From positions 124,001-188,000 of the forward strand of contig JAXGYZ010000005.1 of the NCBI GenBank assembly GCA_040772005.1: 64,000 nt of DNA, given 5' to 3'. The position numbers were made by a program, and so were the translations under genes. Source of the DNA: MWBF01 sp040772005 (GTDB lineage: Bacteria; Chloroflexota; Anaerolineae; CG2-30-64-16). The notes under the pieces are model-generated. The model was not told the DNA's origin. It ran no database searches and worked only from the letters and a program-made list of their open reading frames with translations. Shown here piece by piece: positions 23,287-31,263 of the stretch; position 1 is the stretch's first letter, and every line of letters starts with the position of its first letter.

Positions 23287-25914
23287 ATGAGATCTATGAT
23301 CCATCTGACTGACCTGTTGGCTGCCACGGGGGGCGCGCTGCACCTCAGCGGCTCCGCGGCCACATTCACATCCTTCTGCTGGGATTCGCGCCTTGCGCAG
23401 CCGGGCCAGCTTTTCGTTGCGGTCAAGACTGAGCGCGCGGACGGGCATGATTACATCCGGCACGCGCTTGCGCAGGGCGTGACCGGCGTCCTGTGTGAAC
23501 GTCCTGTTGAACTCACGGATCAGCCGGCCACCGTGGTCGTCGTGCCCGATACCCGGGCCGCGGTCCAGGCGTGGGCGCACCTGGCGCTCGCCCGGCAGCA
23601 GGTCGAGGTCATCGGCATCACCGGCAGCGTCGGCAAGACGACGGCCAAAGAGGCCATTGCGCATGTGTTGGACGGCGACGCGGGCGCAGCCATCTTCCGC
23701 AACCGCGCCAACTACAACGGGCTGTATGGCCTGCCGCTCGCCCTCGGTGAATTGCAGCCGGAGCAGCACATCGCGGTCCTCGAAATGGCCGCGGACCACT
23801 TCGGTGAGATTGCGCGGCTGTGCGCGATTGCGCCGCCCTGTATCGGCGTCGTGACCACGGTCGAACCGGCGCACCTTGCCACGTTCGGCACGCTGGACGC
23901 CATCGCGCGTGAGAAATCTGCGTTGGTGGCGGCGCTGCCCGCGGACGGGCTGGCTGTGCTCAATGCGGACGACCCGCGGGTGGCCGCGATGGCCGCGCTG
24001 TCTGCCGCGCCGGTCGTGACCTTCGGCACGGAAACCTGCGGCGCGCGCGCGGACATTTGCGCGCGGGAGCTGGTCGTGTCGCGCGAGGGCCTGGATTTCG
24101 TGGTCCACACGCCCGCCGGCCGGCGCAGGCTGCACATCCCGCTCCTGGGCCGTCACCAGGTCTACGCGGCGCTGGCCGCGCTGGCCGTGGCACTCCACCG
24201 GGGGATTGATCTCGATACCGCGGTCGCACGGCTGAGCACGCTGCCGCGCGTGCCGGGCCGCCTGTATCCGCTCGCAGGTGTGGCGGGCAGCCTGCTGCTG
24301 GACGATTCGTACAGCTCCAGCCCTGCCGCGGCAGAAGCCGCGCTGGACACGCTGGCCGCAGTCGAGGGCCGGCGCAAGGTTGCCGTCTTGGGCGACATGC
24401 TGGAGTTGGGCGATTACGAGGCCGCCGGGCATGAGCAGGTCGGGCGCAAGGCCGCCGCGTGCGTCGATCTGCTCGTCACCCGCGGGGAGCGCGGCCGGCG
24501 CATCGCAGAGGCGGCGCGCGCGGCGGGCCTGCCGCCGGAGCAAGTCCTGATCACCTACACCGCGGAGGATGCGGCACGCGCCGTGCGCGAGCGGGTGGGG
24601 CCGGGCGATGTCGTGCTGGTCAAGGGGTCGCTGGCCGCGCGGATGGAGCAGGTCGTCGCGCTGCTGCTGGCCGAGCCTGCCGACGCGCCCGCGCACCTCG
24701 TCCGCCAGGACGCAGGCTGGCAGTCGGTCGTCACCGTCTCGTCGCAGCGGCCGACCTGGCTGGAGATCGACCTGGGCGCGATTGCGGGCAATGTCCGGCG
24801 GCTGAAGGCGCTGGCGGGCGCGGCGGAACTGCTGATTTCTCTCAAGGCGGACGCGTACGGCCACGGGGCCATCCAGGTCGCGCACACTGCGCTGCACAAC
24901 GGCGCGACGTGGCTCGGCGTTGCGACGTTCAGCGAAGGCGTCGCCTTGCGCCACGCCGGCATCGACGCACCCATCCTGGTGCTCGGCTACACGCCTGCAT
25001 GGCAGGCCCGTGACCTGCTGCGCCACAATCTGACTGCGACGGTCTTTGACCTGGACGTTGCAGCCGCATTGAGTCGCGCCAGCCTCGCGTTGGAGCGGAC
25101 GGCCCGCGTCCATGTCAAGGTGGATACCGGCATGGCCCGGCTGGGCGTGTTCCCGGACGCCGCGCCGGAGTTCGTGCGGGCGCTGGCTGCGCTGCCCGGC
25201 ATCGTGGTCGAGGGCATCTTCACGCACCTGTCCGTGGCGGATGGCGACACGGAGTTCGAGGTCGAATACACGGCCAACCAGCTAGCAACATTCAGCGCGC
25301 TGCTGGATCACCTGGCTGCCGCGGGCATGCACATTCCGCTCGTACACGCTGCGAACAGCGCGGGGCTGCTGGCCGCGCAAAGCGACCGGCTACGCAATGC
25401 GGTCGCGGCGCGCCGGGCGACCGCATTGCCATTGGATGCCCACACCATCGTGCGCGCAGGGATTGCCGTCTACGGGCTGGACCCGTCGCCGGGCGTGCGC
25501 TGCCTGGAGGGCTTCCGGCCCGCACTCACGTGGAAGACGCAGATTGCCCAGGTCAAGACGCTGCCGCCGGGCAGTTATGTCGGCTACGGTGCGACGTACC
25601 GCACTGCGGGCGAGGAGCGCATTGCGGTGATTCCGGTGGGCTATGCGGACGGGTTCCGCCGCGCGCCGCAGCACTGGGGGGAGGTGCTCGTGCGCGGGCA
25701 GCATGCGCCCATCGTGGGCCGCGTGAGCATGGACCAGACGATGATCAATGTGACGCACATCGACCGCGTGCGCCAGGGCGATGAGGTCGTGCTGATCGGC
25801 CGGCAGGGCGACGCCGCGATCACCGCGGAGGACGTCGCCCGCCGCCTCGGCACGATCAACTACGAGGTGGTCTCGGCAATCCTGGCGCGCGTGCCGCGGG
25901 AGGCAAAACCTTGA
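23287..25914 (+). CDS. murF-alr: Fused UDP-MurNAc-tripeptide D-Ala-D-Ala ligase (MurF) and alanine racemase (Alr)
   Basis: An 875-residue bifunctional peptidoglycan enzyme. Residues about 1-470 are a Mur ligase: N-terminal substrate domain, ATP loop EVIGITGSVGKTTAKEAIAH, VVTTVEPAHLATFG, and the C-terminal domain with LLLDDSYSSSPAAAEAALD and LGDMLELGDYEAAGHEQVG. Residues about 485-875 are alanine racemase. This half has the PLP lysine in LLISLKADAYGHGA (about Lys520), HVKVDTGMARLGVFPD, VHAANSAGLL, VGYGATYRT (catalytic Tyr), VIPVGYADGFRRAP and VGRVSMDQTMINVTH. The fusion would make D-Ala and help add D-Ala-D-Ala to the precursor. The start is ATG at 23287 (ATG at 23296 possible). Such fusions are known in other phyla. 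Confidence 0.93.
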   Translation: MRSMIHLTDLLAATGGALHLSGSAATFTSFCWDSRLAQPGQLFVAVKTERADGHDYIRHALAQGVTGVLCERPVELTDQPATVVVVPDTRAAVQAWAHLALARQQVEVIGITGSVGKTTAKEAIAHVLDGDAGAAIFRNRANYNGLYGLPLALGELQPEQHIAVLEMAADHFGEIARLCAIAPPCIGVVTTVEPAHLATFGTLDAIAREKSALVAALPADGLAVLNADDPRVAAMAALSAAPVVTFGTETCGARADICARELVVSREGLDFVVHTPAGRRRLHIPLLGRHQVYAALAALAVALHRGIDLDTAVARLSTLPRVPGRLYPLAGVAGSLLLDDSYSSSPAAAEAALDTLAAVEGRRKVAVLGDMLELGDYEAAGHEQVGRKAAACVDLLVTRGERGRRIAEAARAAGLPPEQVLITYTAEDAARAVRERVGPGDVVLVKGSLAARMEQVVALLLAEPADAPAHLVRQDAGWQSVVTVSSQRPTWLEIDLGAIAGNVRRLKALAGAAELLISLKADAYGHGAIQVAHTALHNGATWLGVATFSEGVALRHAGIDAPILVLGYTPAWQARDLLRHNLTATVFDLDVAAALSRASLALERTARVHVKVDTGMARLGVFPDAAPEFVRALAALPGIVVEGIFTHLSVADGDTEFEVEYTANQLATFSALLDHLAAAGMHIPLVHAANSAGLLAAQSDRLRNAVAARRATALPLDAHTIVRAGIAVYGLDPSPGVRCLEGFRPALTWKTQIAQVKTLPPGSYVGYGATYRTAGEERIAVIPVGYADGFRRAPQHWGEVLVRGQHAPIVGRVSMDQTMINVTHIDRVRQGDEVVLIGRQGDAAITAEDVARRLGTINYEVVSAILARVPREAKP

Positions 25915-25938
25915 TTTTTGGGATTATGGGATTAGCTT
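25909..25938 (+). repeat. Left 30-base inverted repeat flanking the GxxExxY gene
   Basis: The sequence CCTTGATTTTTGGGATTATG plus GGATTAGCTT matches the reverse complement of 26461-26490 at about 27 of 30 positions. It overlaps the murF-alr stop codon (25912-25914). Confidence 0.8.
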
Positions 25939-25944
25939 GATGGA

Positions 25945-26364
25945 TCATTCATCGGGTAGGCTCTTAACCCTGACCGGCGGCTGGATTGGCGCGAGCAGTT
26001 TGTTGTTGTGCACTCTCTTGTGTTCGAGACTTCTCGCGCCAAAGTTGAGCAGCAGGCCGATCTCCATGTTGTAGGCTTCAAGATAATTCATCGCCTGCGC
26101 CAGGTGGACATCTTCGAGTCGGATCACGGCCTTCAGTTCCACCATGATACATCCCTCGACCAGGAAATCCACCCGTCGCGTACCGATCTGCTGACCACGG
26201 TAGTAGATTGGTAGCTCTCTTTCCCGCTCAAAGCTGAGGTGAAAATAGGGCAGCTCGATTGCCAGTGCCCGTTGGTAGATCACCTCCTGAAAGCCATTTC
26301 CCAGAGCCGAGTGCACCTTCATCGCAGCGCCGGTGATGCGGTAGGTGATATCCTCATGCAGCAT
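25945..26364 (-). CDS. GxxExxY family protein (PD-(D/E)XK nuclease-like)
   Basis: The 139-residue protein starts MLHEDITYRITGAAMKVHSA and carries the family-defining GNGFQEVIYQRAL (G-x-x-E-x-x-Y). A nuclease-like core follows: RRVDFLVEGCIMVELKAV, in which Asp, Glu and Lys match the PD-(D/E)XK pattern, then HLAQAMNYLEAYNMEIGLLL. The family is widespread in environmental bacteria, with unproven function. It stands alone on the minus strand and is bracketed by near-perfect 30-base inverted repeats at 25909 and 26461. This suggests it is carried on, or is the product of, a small mobile element. Confidence 0.88.
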   Translation of the reverse strand: MLHEDITYRITGAAMKVHSALGNGFQEVIYQRALAIELPYFHLSFERERELPIYYRGQQIGTRRVDFLVEGCIMVELKAVIRLEDVHLAQAMNYLEAYNMEIGLLLNFGARSLEHKRVHNNKLLAPIQPPVRVKSLPDE

Positions 26365-26460
26365 GATCCTGATTCTCCCGAATTGTTGTCGAAGATTCTA
26401 CAGCTCTTGAGCTGTGATATGGTAGAGACCGATCACGACCTACTGGGGGCTGCAATCATC

Positions 26461-26490
26461 AAGCCAATCCCGTAATCCCACAAATCAAGG
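26461..26490 (-). repeat. Right 30-base inverted repeat flanking the GxxExxY gene
   Basis: AAGCCAATCCCGTAATCCCA plus CAAATCAAGG is the partner of 25909-25938. It ends one base before the stop codon of the GH31 gene. An additional small palindrome (ACAGCTCTTGAGCTGT, 26400-26415) lies inside the bracketed segment. Confidence 0.8.
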
Positions 26491-26491
26491 T

Positions 26492-28774
26492 TCAGACATT
26501 GGCGGCCCGCACCCTCACCTCCGCGCCGGTCGTCATCTCGCTCAGCACATCCCCGCCGGGCAGCCCGCGCAGCAGCACGCGCCACGGCTTCTGTGTGCCC
26601 GCGGTGCGCGCCGTGACCGTGTCGCCTGCGCGCGTTACCTCCACGCGCAGCGCCTCCCGCCCCTGTGCATCCGGCACGGTCGCGACGGCCGTCGCGCCGT
26701 CATCCAGGGCGAAGACGTGGAACGTCACGCCGTCCGCATAGTCGTAGTCGGGCCGGGCGTCATCTGCACCGACCGGGATGACCGTGTTGGGCCGGACCAT
26801 CAACGGCAGGCTGAGGTAGTCGTGCGTCTCTCGCTGCCAGCAGCCGCCCTCCACCGTCGCGCGGGTGAGGAAGTGTGTCCAGCGGCCCGGCGGCAGGTAG
26901 TAGCTGACCGCGCCGTCAGCGGTGAAGACCGGCGCGACGAGCAGCGCATCACCGAGCATGTACTGGCGGTCGAGCGTGTCGCACGCGGGGTCAGCGGGGA
27001 ACTCGAGGACCATCGCGCGCAGCACCGGCGCGCCGGTCGTGTGCGCGCGGACCGCCTGGCCGAACAGGTAGGGCATCAGCCGGCACTTGAGCTTCGTGAA
27101 ATGGCGCAGCACATCGACCGCTTCCTCGTCGTACAGCCACGGCACGCGGTACGAACTGCTGCCGTGCAGCCGGCTGTGCGAGGAGAGCAGGCCGAATGCG
27201 CACCAGCGCTTGTACACATCGGCGGACGCGGTCTGCTCGAATCCCCCGATATCGTGGCTCCAGAAGCCGAACCCCGACAGGCCGAGCGACAGCCCGCCGC
27301 GCAGGCTCTCGGCCATCGACTCGAAGGTCGCAGTGCTGTCGCCGCCCCAGTGCACCGGGAACTGCTGGCCGCCGGTCGTGGCCGAGCGTGCGAAGACCGC
27401 CGCCTCGCCCGGCCCGCGTTCCGCCTCGAGCAGCTCGAAGACGGTCTTGTTGTAGAGGTACGAGTAATAGTTGTGCATCTTGACCGGGTCGGAGCCGTCA
27501 TACCAGACGACCTCGGTCGGGATGCGCTCGCCGAAGTCGGTCTTGAAGCAGTCCACGCCCATCTCGAGCAGCCCGCGCAGCTTGTCCGCGTACCAGCGGC
27601 ACGCGCGGGGGTTGGTGAAGTCCACCAGGCCCATGCCCGACTGCCACCGGTCCCACTGCCAGACATCCCCATCGGGCGTCTTGACCAGGTAGCCCTCGGC
27701 CATGCCCTCGTCGAACAGCGGCGACCGCTGCGCGATGTACGGGTTGATCCACACGCAGATACGCAGCCCGCGCGCCTTGAGCCGCGCCAGCATCGCGACC
27801 GGATCCGGGAAGACGCGGCGGTCCCACTGGAAGTCGCACCAGTGGAATTCCTTCATCCAGAAGCAGTCGAAGTGGAAGACGTGGAGCGGCAGGTCCCGGT
27901 CGGCCATGCCCTGGATGAAGCTGCTGACGGTCGCCTCGTCGTAGTCCGTGGTGAACGAGGTCGTCAGCCAGAGGCCGAACGACCACGGCGGCGGCAGCGC
28001 GGCCCGCCCGGTCAGCGCGGTGTAGCGTGCGAGGATCTCCTTCGGGGTCGGGCCGTAGATGATGAAGTAGTCCAGCGCCTCGCCCGGCACGCTGAACTGC
28101 ACCCGCTCGACCTTCTCCGAGCCTACCTCGTATGACACCTGCTCCGGATGGTTGACGAAGACGCCGTAGCCGCGGTTGGTCAGGTAGAAGGGCACATTCT
28201 TGTACGCCAGCTCGCTGGCCGTGCCGCCGTCCTCGTTCCAGAGGTCCACGACCTGGCCGTTCCTGACGAACGGCGTGAACCGCTCGCCCAGCCCGTACAC
28301 GCACTCACCGACGCCGAGGTTGAGCTGTTCGTGGATGAAGCGGCCTGATGGCGTGTTCACGATGCCCAGGCCGCGCCAGCCGCTCGAAGTGAGCACGCGG
28401 TCGCCCGCAAGGAAATCCACGCGCCAGTCCGCGCCCTTCGCCACGCGCACGGTCAGCCCGCCGCTCGTCAGCGTCGCGGCCGTCTCGCCGTCTTGGATGT
28501 ACAAGTGCGGGTGCTCGTCCGCGAGTTCGAAGTGCGGCCCGCGGTCGCGCTGCCCCTTGTGGTGGACGGCCTGCACGCGGATGACATCGCGCATGGGCGA
28601 CGAATAGCGCACGGTCAGCAGCGGCTGGTTGAGCGTGTCCCCGCGGCCGTTCAGCCGCCGGGTGACGGCGTACGCGGTCAGCGCGTCGGCGTCGTGTTCC
28701 GTTTCGTGGACGTGCACCGCATAGTGCGGCGTCACGCCGGGTCGCATCTGCCAGTAACCGTCGGTGAACTTCAT
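26492..28774 (-). CDS. GH31 alpha-xylosidase (YicI/XylS-like)
   Basis: The ATG at 28774 follows ACAAGGAGTCCCTCC. The frame extends upstream to 29653, but that part is a shadow of the oxidoreductase gene. The 760-residue enzyme is close in length to YicI. It holds the catalytic nucleophile Asp at about residue 412 in DCFKTDFGERIP and the acid/base Asp near residue 477 in WGGDSTATFESMAESLRGG, followed by LSGFGFWSHDIGGFEQTAS. These segments match alpha-xylosidases more closely than alpha-glucosidases. No signal peptide, so it probably acts on imported xyloglucan or isoprimeverose-type sugars in the cytoplasm. A perfect 42-base palindrome lies 49 bases upstream. Confidence 0.92.
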   Translation of the reverse strand: MKFTDGYWQMRPGVTPHYAVHVHETEHDADALTAYAVTRRLNGRGDTLNQPLLTVRYSSPMRDVIRVQAVHHKGQRDRGPHFELADEHPHLYIQDGETAATLTSGGLTVRVAKGADWRVDFLAGDRVLTSSGWRGLGIVNTPSGRFIHEQLNLGVGECVYGLGERFTPFVRNGQVVDLWNEDGGTASELAYKNVPFYLTNRGYGVFVNHPEQVSYEVGSEKVERVQFSVPGEALDYFIIYGPTPKEILARYTALTGRAALPPPWSFGLWLTTSFTTDYDEATVSSFIQGMADRDLPLHVFHFDCFWMKEFHWCDFQWDRRVFPDPVAMLARLKARGLRICVWINPYIAQRSPLFDEGMAEGYLVKTPDGDVWQWDRWQSGMGLVDFTNPRACRWYADKLRGLLEMGVDCFKTDFGERIPTEVVWYDGSDPVKMHNYYSYLYNKTVFELLEAERGPGEAAVFARSATTGGQQFPVHWGGDSTATFESMAESLRGGLSLGLSGFGFWSHDIGGFEQTASADVYKRWCAFGLLSSHSRLHGSSSYRVPWLYDEEAVDVLRHFTKLKCRLMPYLFGQAVRAHTTGAPVLRAMVLEFPADPACDTLDRQYMLGDALLVAPVFTADGAVSYYLPPGRWTHFLTRATVEGGCWQRETHDYLSLPLMVRPNTVIPVGADDARPDYDYADGVTFHVFALDDGATAVATVPDAQGREALRVEVTRAGDTVTARTAGTQKPWRVLLRGLPGGDVLSEMTTGAEVRVRAANV

Positions 28775-28822
28775 GGAGGGACTCCTTGTGGCTGAAGAAA
28801 GAAGGAAAGTCAGTAGGGAGAA

Positions 28823-28864
28823 CTGACTACAATTTGTATACGATCGTATACAAATTGTAGTCAG
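28823..28864. promoter_or_regulatory. Perfect 42-base palindrome upstream of the GH31 gene (probable operator)
   Basis: Left half CTGACTACAATTTGTATACG plus A (28823-28843) is exactly complementary to the right half (28844-28864), with no loop. It is AT-rich in a GC-rich genome and lies 49-90 bases upstream of the GH31 start, where a promoter/operator would sit. The core TTGTATACGATCGTATACAA looks like a site for a dimeric GntR- or LacI-type regulator. It lacks a T-run, so a terminator is less likely. No cognate regulator gene is adjacent. Confidence 0.6.
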
Positions 28865-28884
28865 ATGTGATATCTCAGTTAGGT

Positions 28885-29961
28885 TTACGCCACCCGCACC
28901 GGTCCGCGGGTGCGGCCCGAGCGGTAGACCGCGTCGAACAGCGCGACGGCCTGCCGCCCATCCTCGCCGGTGATCGCAGGGGCGCGATCCTCGGTGATGG
29001 CCGCGACGAAGTCGGCCACCTGCCGCCGCGTGTAGTCGCTCATGATGTCCAGCGTTTCGATGCGGCGGCGGTCCTCCGCCTGCCAGCCGGGCAGCAGCTC
29101 CATCTCGCCCGCCACGGTCCACAGGTCGTTGACCGGCGGTTCCACGGTCGCGGTCTGGCCGACGAAGAACATCGAGCCGCCGTCGGTCTGCACGCCGACC
29201 GTCGCGCCGTTCGAGCCGTGGACGTGGATGTTGCCGTGGATGCCGGGGTTCTGGCAGTTGCTCACGACGAGGCTGCCCAGCGCGCCGTTGCGGAAGCGCA
29301 GCGCGGCCACCGCGGTGTCTTCCACTTCGATGTACGGGTGCGTGAGGTTGTCCCAGTAGCCGCACACTTCCTCGACCGGCCCCATGAACCACTGGAAGAG
29401 GTCGAGCTGGTGCGAGGTCTGGTTGACCAGCACGCCGCCGCCCTCGGCATCCCACTTGCCGCGCCAGGGGTCCATCGCGTAGTATTCGGGCCCGCGCCAG
29501 CCGAGCACCGTCACCGTGCCGAGGATGGGCCGGCCGATCTTGCCCGCGTCGATGGCGTCCTTGACGCGGCGCACCGGCTCGTACCACCGCCGCTGGCTGA
29601 CCACGCCGAGCCTGGCTCCCGCGTACGCGGCCGCATCGATCATCGCATCGCACTCCGCGGGGGTGACGGCCATCGGTTTCTCGACGAGGACGTGCCGCCC
29701 CGTCCGGAGCACTGCGACGGCCTGCTCCGCGTGCTGGGGGTGGGGCGTGCAGATGACCGCCGCGTCGACCGCCGGGTCGGCCAGCAGCGCGGGCAGGTCA
29801 GTATACGGCTGCACGCCGTACTGCGCGGCAAAGGCCGCGGTGCGCTCCGCGTTGCGCCCGCAGACCGCCGCGAGCCGCGCGCCGGGCAGCGCGGCCAGGA
29901 TGCGCGCGTGGATGTGGCCCACCTTGCCCGGGCCGATGATGGCAAAACCAAGCTCACTCAT
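28885..29961 (-). CDS. Gfo/Idh/MocA family NAD(P)-dependent oxidoreductase
   Basis: A 358-residue two-domain enzyme. The N-terminal Rossmann fold begins LGFAIIGPGKVGHIHARILA, and the family motif HVLVEKPMAVTPAECDAMID contains the EKP lysine. The C-terminal alpha/beta domain has GGGVLVNQTSHQLDLFQWFM, which supplies the catalytic His region. Members oxidise or reduce sugars, inositols or sugar acids. The gene follows the zinc dehydrogenase in a sugar locus and precedes the GH31 gene, so it may act on a released monosaccharide. The exact substrate is not predictable. Confidence 0.9.
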   Translation of the reverse strand: MSELGFAIIGPGKVGHIHARILAALPGARLAAVCGRNAERTAAFAAQYGVQPYTDLPALLADPAVDAAVICTPHPQHAEQAVAVLRTGRHVLVEKPMAVTPAECDAMIDAAAYAGARLGVVSQRRWYEPVRRVKDAIDAGKIGRPILGTVTVLGWRGPEYYAMDPWRGKWDAEGGGVLVNQTSHQLDLFQWFMGPVEEVCGYWDNLTHPYIEVEDTAVAALRFRNGALGSLVVSNCQNPGIHGNIHVHGSNGATVGVQTDGGSMFFVGQTATVEPPVNDLWTVAGEMELLPGWQAEDRRRIETLDIMSDYTRRQVADFVAAITEDRAPAITGEDGRQAVALFDAVYRSGRTRGPVRVA

Positions 29962-29990
29962 GGGGGGATCCTCTGTGGTTTGAACCGCCT

Positions 29991-30047
29991 TTTACTCATT
30001 ACTCGTTACTCATTACGTATGAGAACGAGTAACGAGTAACGAGTAAT
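29991..30047. repeat. Inverted repeat, TTACTCATTACTCGTTACTC type
   Basis: TTACTCATTACTCGTTACTC (29992-30011) pairs with AACGAGTAACGAGTAACGAG (30024-30043). Each arm is itself built of short direct repeats of the ACTCGTT or ACTCATT unit. It lies between the zinc dehydrogenase and oxidoreductase genes. Confidence 0.75.
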
Positions 30048-30067
30048 AGACCCATCGCGGTTCCAAT

Positions 30068-31087
30068 CTACGGCTTCAGCACAATCTTGATGGCGTCGAG
30101 CTGGCCCTTCGCCAGCTCGGTGACCACGCGCGGCCCCTCGGACAGCGGCAGGACGTCCTCCACGAGCGCCATGACATCCACGCGGCCCGACCGGATCGCC
30201 TCGATCGCGTCCCCGAACTCCCGGTTGAACGCGTACGCGCCGCGGATGGTGATCTCGCGGGTGACGATGGACGGCATGTTGACCTCGATCATCGGCTGCG
30301 AGTTGCCGATCCAGGTCACATGCCCGCCGGGGCGCACCAGCTCGAGCGACTGCCGCGCAGTGACGGCCGCGCCGACGGCCTCGATGACGACCGGCGCGCC
30401 CGATGGCCCCGCATGCTCGCGCACGACCGCGGCCAGGTCCGCCTCGCGCGGGTTGACGGTCACATCCGCGCCGAGCCGCCGCGCGACCTCCAGCCGGTGC
30501 GGGCTGAGGTCGGTGACGATGATCGTGCCCGCGCCCTTCAGCCGGACGGCCATGAGGGTCAGCAGGCCGATGGTGCCTGCGCCGAAGATGAGCACGGTGT
30601 CCATGAGCCGAATGGGGGTCAGGTTGGCCGCGTGCATCCCGACGGCCAGCGGCTCGACCATTGCGCCGGCCTCCCACGACACCTCCGGCGGCAGGGGGTA
30701 CAACTGTTTGGCGGGCACCCGCACCGCGTCCGCGTACGCGCCGTCGGTGGTCATCATGCCGAGCCCGCTGCGGTTCATGCAGATATTGGGCAGGCCTGCG
30801 CGGCAGTTGGCGCACGTGCCGCACGAGATGGTCGGCAGGACGGTGACGCGCGCGCCCGGCTCCCAGCCGGCCACGCCCGCGCCGACCGCGCTGACCTCGC
30901 CGGAGAACTCATGGCCCATGATCATGGGCGGGATGCGCCGGCCCGTGGAGCCGGTGAAGCCGTGGACATCCGACCCGCAGACGCCGACCGCGCGCACCGC
31001 GACGACCACCTCGCCGGGCTGCGGCTCCGGCTCGGCCACCTCGCGCAGCGGCATCTGCCACGGCGCTTCATATACCAGTGCTTTCAT
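30068..31087 (-). CDS. Zinc-dependent alcohol dehydrogenase (sorbitol/threonine dehydrogenase-like)
   Basis: The ATG at 31087 follows AAAAGGACCCATC; the longer frame to 31234 reads through a repeat. The 339-residue MDR-type enzyme has catalytic zinc ligands in AVGVCGSDVHGF and MGHEFSGEVSAVG. The structural zinc lobe is CGTCANCRAGLPNICMN, and the Rossmann motif is VLIFGAGTIGLLTLMAVRLK. It should oxidise a polyol, sugar acid or related alcohol with NAD(P)+. Gene order with the SDR, Gfo/Idh/MocA and tagaturonate epimerase-like genes suggests uronate or polyol catabolism. Confidence 0.9.
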   Translation of the reverse strand: MKALVYEAPWQMPLREVAEPEPQPGEVVVAVRAVGVCGSDVHGFTGSTGRRIPPMIMGHEFSGEVSAVGAGVAGWEPGARVTVLPTISCGTCANCRAGLPNICMNRSGLGMMTTDGAYADAVRVPAKQLYPLPPEVSWEAGAMVEPLAVGMHAANLTPIRLMDTVLIFGAGTIGLLTLMAVRLKGAGTIIVTDLSPHRLEVARRLGADVTVNPREADLAAVVREHAGPSGAPVVIEAVGAAVTARQSLELVRPGGHVTWIGNSQPMIEVNMPSIVTREITIRGAYAFNREFGDAIEAIRSGRVDVMALVEDVLPLSEGPRVVTELAKGQLDAIKIVLKP

Positions 31088-31143
31088 GATGGGTCCTTTT
31101 TCGGGTTGTTGGGGGATTTCCAGACCTTCCAGGTCTTTGAGAA

Positions 31144-31210
31144 GCTCACGCGAAGACGCAAAATGCGCTAAGAATAGATACCTTTGCGGTCTTTGCGCCT
31201 TGGCGTGAGA
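31144..31210. repeat. Inverted repeat, TCACGCAAAGGCGCAAAG family (copy 2)
   Basis: CTCACGCGAAGACGCAAA (31145-31162) pairs with the right arm TTTGCGCCTTGGCGTGAG (31192-31209). Copy 1 is at 2969-3028. It lies between the SDR and zinc dehydrogenase genes. Confidence 0.75.
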
Positions 31211-31263
31211 TCGTTTCAGCTTCTTCGAATACATATGCGCAGCGCAGGTCTTGGGCGGGAAGG

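Noticed and set aside
23269..25227. 652-codon open frame opposite murF-alr
   Set aside because: Antisense to a gene with complete catalytic motifs; composition (very high Arg, Gln, Gly, Asp) marks a GC-bias shadow.
28775..29653. N-terminal extension of the GH31 frame (would give 1,053 residues)
   Set aside because: This stretch is the oxidoreductase gene read in another frame. A good ribosome site and the usual family length place the start at 28774.
30068..31234. Longer zinc dehydrogenase with a 49-residue N-terminal extension
   Set aside because: The extra part is translated from the TCACGCAAAGGCGC repeat; the ATG at 31087 has an AAAGGA site and matches family starts.
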